Shown here piece by piece: positions 60,714-64,000 of a stretch of DNA of 64,000 bases. The position numbers and the translations under genes are program-made. The notes beneath the pieces are model-generated. The model worked only from the letters and a program-made list of their open reading frames with translations, did not search any database and was not told where the DNA came from. The stretch is taken from the NCBI RefSeq assembly GCF_008642315.1, contig NZ_CP029192.1:1116001-1180000 (forward strand), in the 5' to 3' direction. Source of the stretch: Streptomyces venezuelae. GTDB taxonomy: Bacteria; Actinomycetota; Actinomycetes; Streptomycetales; Streptomycetaceae. The stretch's first letter is position 1; each line of letters starts with the position of its first letter.

Positions 60714-61994
60714 GTGAAACTGAAGCATCTGACCGCGATGGCCACCGTCGCCGCGATGGCACCGGCGCTGTTCGGGGCCACGCCTGCGGCAGCGGGCGAG
60801 GCCCCCGGCACGGCCGTGCCTGCGCCCGACCGCAGCCCGGAGGAAGAGCCGGCGCCTCACGCCTCCGGGACGGGCACGGCAACAGCCCCTGCCGAGGCCC
60901 CCGATGCAGCCGTGCCTGCGCCCGACCACAGCCCGAAGGAAGAGCCGACGCCTCACGCCTCCGAGACGGGCACGGCAACAGCCCCTGCCGAGGCCCCCGA
61001 TGCAGCCGTGCCTGCGCCCGACCACGGACCGAAGGAGAAGTCGGCAGCTCACGCCTCCGAGACGCGCGCGCCCGCGCCCCCTGACGTCAAGCTGGAAGGC
61101 GTCCCGGACGCCCTCATCGGGGGCGACGACTGGTCGAACTTCACCCTCGTCGTCGACAACCCCCACGACGAGGGGAACCTCTGGGACCTCGACATGGCCG
61201 TCAACACCGAAGCCTCCGGCCTCCGCTTGTACGGGGACGATCTCCGCGTCCAGATACAGGTCGACGGCGCCTGGCGCGACGCAAGGGTCTACAGCCCCCC
61301 GGACCTCGGCGACTACGATCTCGAACTGCTGCTGGAGTTCCCGTTGCCGACGGGCCGGACCACCTTCCACCTCCGCATGCGCGCCGCGTCGGACGCACCG
61401 CTCACCGCCTTCTTCATGGGCCCGCGGGTCTACGACGAGCAGGTCCAATCGGACGACGAATACTGGGTGTGGTCGAAGATCATCGCTCCTTCCGAGGGCG
61501 GAGGGGAGCCGGGAGACCCCGAAAGGCCCGGGGATCCCGAGGAGCCCGGAGACCCCGAGAAGCCGGGTGATCCCGAAAGGCCCGGGGACGGCGAGAAGCC
61601 CGGAGGCGGCGGCGAGCCTGGAAGCGGGCACAAGCCCGGAGGTGGCGGCGAGCCTGGAAGCGGGCACAAGCCCGGTGCCGGCGGACACCCGGGCAAGGGC
61701 GACACGAGCGGCGGCGGCGAAGCCACCGGCCCCACCGACCACACCCAGCCCGCCACTCCCCCAACTCCCGGCAACGGCAACAGCAACGGCAACGGCAACA
61801 GCGCCGTCCACCCAGCCGCCGAGCACTCCGGCACGACCGGCGACGACACCGGCAGGACCACCGCGAGCGGCTCCCTCGCCGAGACCGGGAGCAGCGCCGG
61901 CACCGGCTGGCTGATCGGTGCCGGCGGCGCCTTCGTCGCGGTCGGCACGGCGTTGGCCGCCGCGGCACACAGGCGGCGCCGGACCATCGACTGA
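60714..61994 (+). CDS. Sortase-anchored surface protein with Ala/Pro and Pro/Gly repeats
   Basis: 426 residues from GTG 60714 (AGGGA 9 nt upstream). Signal peptide: LTAMATVAAMAPALFGATPA. Then a disordered stretch of 32-residue repeats (AVPAPDxSPKEEPTPHAS...), a beta-rich domain (PDVKLEGVPDALIGGDDWSN, FTLVVDNPHDEG, FHLRMRAASDAPLTAFFMGP), a Pro/Gly/Glu-rich wall-spanning region (PGDPERPGDPEEPGDPEKPG) and a C-terminal sorting signal: LAETG, hydrophobic WLIGAGGAFVAVGTALAAAA, basic HRRRR. LAETG is the LAxTG type used by Streptomyces class E sortases. Likely displayed on the cell wall. Confidence 0.88.
   Translation: MKLKHLTAMATVAAMAPALFGATPAAAGEAPGTAVPAPDRSPEEEPAPHASGTGTATAPAEAPDAAVPAPDHSPKEEPTPHASETGTATAPAEAPDAAVPAPDHGPKEKSAAHASETRAPAPPDVKLEGVPDALIGGDDWSNFTLVVDNPHDEGNLWDLDMAVNTEASGLRLYGDDLRVQIQVDGAWRDARVYSPPDLGDYDLELLLEFPLPTGRTTFHLRMRAASDAPLTAFFMGPRVYDEQVQSDDEYWVWSKIIAPSEGGGEPGDPERPGDPEEPGDPEKPGDPERPGDGEKPGGGGEPGSGHKPGGGGEPGSGHKPGAGGHPGKGDTSGGGEATGPTDHTQPATPPTPGNGNSNGNGNSAVHPAAEHSGTTGDDTGRTTASGSLAETGSSAGTGWLIGAGGAFVAVGTALAAAAHRRRRTID
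60814..61078 (+). repeat. 96-bp coding repeats, nearly three copies
   Basis: GTGCCTGCGCCCGACC recurs at 60816, 60912 and 61008, a 96-bp period coding 32-residue units in the surface protein. The last unit is degenerate. Confidence 0.85.
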
Positions 61995-62045
61995 ACGGCA
62001 CCCGTCGTGCACGGCGGCCAGGACCGACGACGAAGGGGTGAGCGA

Positions 62046-62597
62046 GTGTTCGATCGGTGGGGTGTGTGGGATGTTCTGCCGGAGAGCGAACGGCGGCGTT
62101 GGTCGCTGGAACCGTTCCAGGGCGTGGGCCCGCTGCGGTTCGGGATGCGCCCCGCCGACGTCACCGCGGCGCTCGGCGGCATCACGCGGAACCCCCAGCA
62201 CCACACGCGTGCGGCTCTGCCGCAGGATCGGTACGGCACGGTCAAAGGGGAGTGCTGGGGGCTGGGTCTGACGTTCTACTACGGCCTGGACGAACGGCTG
62301 CGGGGCATCTCGGTCGACGCCTCGAAGGGGCCGCAAGTCTTCGCCGACGGCACAGCCCTGGTGGGCCGCGTGCCGTCGGAGGTCGAGCAGTGGATCATCG
62401 ACCGTTCCGAGACCCGCGAGCCCTTCTCGGAGCTCTTCTACGTGAAGCTCGGCGAACCGGGGTCGGCCAGCCTCGGCGTGGTCGTGTGCGCCCAGCGGGC
62501 AGGGGACCGTCTGCTCACGCGGCCGGTCTTCCTCCCCCACGAGGCCATGCACGCACCGACGAGGTTTCTTCCCGCCGACGCGTGGACGTCGCCCTGA
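62046..62597 (+). CDS. Hypothetical protein
   Basis: 183 residues from GTG 62046, which has AGGGGTGAG 6-10 nt upstream. Family not recognised. Features: SLEPFQGVGPLRFGMRPADV near residue 25, GECWGLGLTFYYGLDERLRG in the middle; no signal peptide or membrane helix. It is soluble and cytosolic by appearance. It starts 52 bp after the surface protein gene on the same strand and could be co-transcribed, though the two seem unrelated. Convergent with the GAF gene. Confidence 0.75.
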   Translation: MFDRWGVWDVLPESERRRWSLEPFQGVGPLRFGMRPADVTAALGGITRNPQHHTRAALPQDRYGTVKGECWGLGLTFYYGLDERLRGISVDASKGPQVFADGTALVGRVPSEVEQWIIDRSETREPFSELFYVKLGEPGSASLGVVVCAQRAGDRLLTRPVFLPHEAMHAPTRFLPADAWTSP

Positions 62598-62636
62598 GGC
62601 GGTCGTGGAGAACGGGGTCCGTGCCGCGGGACCGCG

Positions 62637-63170
62637 TCAGATACCGCCCTCCTCACGCCGGTGGATCTGCTCGACCAGTTCCGCGGCCATGCGTTTGATC
62701 GTGTCGAGCCCCGCCGTTCCCCAGCGGCGCGGCTCGACGTCCACGACGCAGACCGTGCCGAGCACCGTCGACGTGCGGTCGATCAGGGGTGCGCCCAGGT
62801 AGGAGCGGATGCCGGTCTCGTCGACCACGGGGTTGCCCGCGAACCGCGGATAGTCGCGGACGTCCTCCAGGACGAGGGCCTTGCGGCGGACGACCACGTG
62901 CGGGCAGTACCCGTGGTCGCGGGTCATGTAGCGGCTCGCCGCGCGGTCCGGGTGCCCCGGGGCGTGCAGGCCGGCGAAGAACTGTCCGTTCTCGTCGAGG
63001 AAGTTGACCATCGCGTACGGCGCGCCGGTCAGATCGGCGAGCCGGTCCGCGAAGGCGTCGAAGGCCGGTTCGGGATACTGCCCGATCCCGAGCCCGCGCA
63101 GCCTCCGCACCCGCGCGGGCGCCTCCTTGTCCACGGGAGTGAGCAGGAGGCGCCCGGTCGGGTCATGCAT
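62637..63170 (-). CDS. GAF-domain protein attached to a conservon
   Basis: 177 residues from ATG 63170, overlapping the GTPase stop by one base (TGATG). One GAF domain fills the protein: APYAMVNFLDENGQFFAGLH, then DHGYCPHVVVRRKALVLEDV, IRSYLGAPLIDR and LGTVCVVDVEPRRWG. GAF domains bind small ligands or hemes and work as sensors; there is no output domain here. Translational coupling to the CvnD-type GTPase implies a joint signalling role (inference). Cys in the GYCPHVV motif might serve redox or ligand binding. Confidence 0.88.
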   Translation of the reverse strand: MHDPTGRLLLTPVDKEAPARVRRLRGLGIGQYPEPAFDAFADRLADLTGAPYAMVNFLDENGQFFAGLHAPGHPDRAASRYMTRDHGYCPHVVVRRKALVLEDVRDYPRFAGNPVVDETGIRSYLGAPLIDRTSTVLGTVCVVDVEPRRWGTAGLDTIKRMAAELVEQIHRREEGGI

Positions 63171-63763
63171 CACGTGTGGGCTCCGTAGCTGGCAGCGGGG
63201 GCGTGGTTGAGGAGGTGCTTGACGAGGATGAGCAGGGTCTGGATGCCGGAACTGGAGATGCGCGCGTCGCAGCGCACGACGGGTACTTGAGGGTCGAGGT
63301 CGATCGCGGAACGCACTTCCTCCGGTTCGTAGCGGTAGGCGCCGTCGAATTCGTTGATCGCCACGATGAAACCCATGCCGCGCTGCTCGAAGAAGTCCAC
63401 GGCGGCGAAGCAGTCCTCCAGGCGCCGTGTGTCGGCGAGCACCACCGCGCCGAGCGCCCCCTCGGAGAGCTCGTCCCACATGAACCAGAAACGCTCCTGC
63501 CCCGGCGTGCCGAAGAGGTACAGCACGTGTTCGGGGTCGAGGGTGATCCTTCCGAAGTCCATGGCGACCGTCGTCGTGGTCTTGTTCTCCACGCCCGACA
63601 GGTCGTCGGTGCCCTCGCTGACCGTGGTGAGCAGTTCCTCGGTGCTGAGCGGCGCGATCTCGCTGACCGCGCCGACGAAGGTCGTCTTGCCGACCCCGAA
63701 GCCACCCGCGACCAGGATTTTCAGTGCGGTGGGGAAGGGGTCAGAGCTGTCGTCGTAATCCAT
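63170..63763 (-). CDS. Conservon small GTPase-like ATP/GTP-binding protein (CvnD type)
   Basis: 197 residues. P-loop KILVAGGFGVGKTTFVGAVS near residue 16, switch II-like FGTPGQERFWFMWDEL, and INEFDG in place of the NKxD base motif, which is typical of CvnD proteins. Conservons (CvnA kinase, B roadblock, C DUF742, D GTPase) form membrane-associated complexes controlling development and secondary metabolism in Streptomyces. ATG 63763 lies inside the 3' end of the DUF742 gene (23-bp overlap), showing coupling. Kinase and roadblock genes should lie to the right. Confidence 0.93.
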   Translation of the reverse strand: MDYDDSSDPFPTALKILVAGGFGVGKTTFVGAVSEIAPLSTEELLTTVSEGTDDLSGVENKTTTTVAMDFGRITLDPEHVLYLFGTPGQERFWFMWDELSEGALGAVVLADTRRLEDCFAAVDFFEQRGMGFIVAINEFDGAYRYEPEEVRSAIDLDPQVPVVRCDARISSSGIQTLLILVKHLLNHAPAASYGAHT

Positions 63764-64000
63764 CGAGCACTGCCTCCAACAGGGACCGGTCAGTGGGGTT
63801 GTGGTAGAAGTCCGGGGCCTTCTGGGTGAGGGCCCCGCAGTCGAGGAGATCCGAGAGGATCACTTTGGCCACGGCGGCGGGCAGCTTCAGCTGGGCCGCG
63901 ATCTCGGCGACGGAGGTCGGCTCCTCGCACAGTCCCAGGGCCGTGGAATGCTCGGGCCCGAGGTAGCCGAGCGGGGTGGAGCCGGACGCCATCACCAGGG
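63741..64000 (-). CDS. Conservon DUF742 protein (CvnC type), N-terminus beyond window
   Basis: The last 85 or so residues are in view; the frame is open to the right edge and in-frame ATG/GTG codons near 63995 are probably internal. DUF742 winged-helix pattern: TSVAEIAAQLKLPAAVAKVI, LSDLLDCGALTQKAP and the end LLEAVLDGLRRQL. It pairs with the GTPase encoded next, overlapping it by 23 bp. Confidence 0.9.
   Translation of the reverse strand, partial: LVMASGSTPLGYLGPEHSTALGLCEEPTSVAEIAAQLKLPAAVAKVILSDLLDCGALTQKAPDFYHNPTDRSLLEAVLDGLRRQL

Overview
The window is very GC-rich, with Streptomyces-type codon use, many GTG starts, several ATGA or GTGA start/stop overlaps, a Streptomyces-style conservon and a tRNA without an encoded CCA end. 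It reads as a piece of a Streptomyces (or close relative) chromosome in which one end of a type I polyketide gene cluster meets a patchwork of accessory genes.

1-21.0 kb: polyketide cluster. Two modular PKS genes on the minus strand (one cut by the left edge) carry a KSQ loading module (malonyl-type AT, ACP), a module with methylmalonyl-type AT, intact-looking DH, dead KR and ACP, and the start of a second module. A divergent type II thioesterase follows, then a TetR regulator with a DHA2-type MFS exporter, a small-molecule methyltransferase, an alpha/beta hydrolase, a free-standing KS with a shrunken, motif-less AT-like tail, and a discrete ACP. The free KS + discrete ACP + hydrolase set resembles the KSX/ACPX chain-transfer and release apparatus of polyether ionophore clusters, which makes a polyether-like product the leading hypothesis.

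21.1-28.2 kb: cluster edge and housekeeping. Opposed fragments of a LuxR-type response regulator and a histidine kinase mark a rearrangement junction. After it come a small secreted SH3-like protein, a BCCT transporter, a D-Ala-D-Ala carboxypeptidase, a coupled SDR/P450 pair and tRNA-Pro(GGG).

28.4-37.3 kb: an MFS exporter, an MmcQ/YjbR protein, a lysophospholipase-like hydrolase, a very large secreted ThuA + glucose/sorbosone-dehydrogenase-like + PKD protein with a Tat-exported sugar-isomerase-like partner, and a GNAT acetyltransferase coupled to a cupin-XRE regulator whose mRNA looks leaderless.

37.3-41.5 kb: a decayed, lower-quality coding region: ISL3 transposase remnant, two broken RHS-repeat (polymorphic toxin) C-termini, four small membrane or lipoprotein genes that look like orphan immunity genes, and a frameshifted gene.

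41.6-51.8 kb: an NMT1/THI5-type ABC importer (ATPase, binding protein, permease) divergent from a LacI regulator with tandem operators. One operator-like palindrome also occurs in front of the ThuA gene at 31.5 kb. Then a secreted beta/gamma-crystallin (killer-toxin-like) protein, an SDR, a LysR regulator, the threonine-degradation genes kbl-tdh and a Gfo/Idh/MocA oxidoreductase.

52.0-60.5 kb: a putative uronate-polysaccharide locus. A secreted beta-helix/discoidin protein coupled to an M1 aminopeptidase diverges from a PL8-family polysaccharide lyase and a DUF2264 protein, with TAAGCG-type operator-like sites in the shared promoter region.

60.7-64 kb: a sortase-anchored (LAETG) repeat-rich surface protein, a small unknown protein, and the end of a conservon (DUF742 protein, GTPase) with a GAF-domain protein attached. 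Promoters, operators and functions not tied to hallmark residues are inference; no database search was run.
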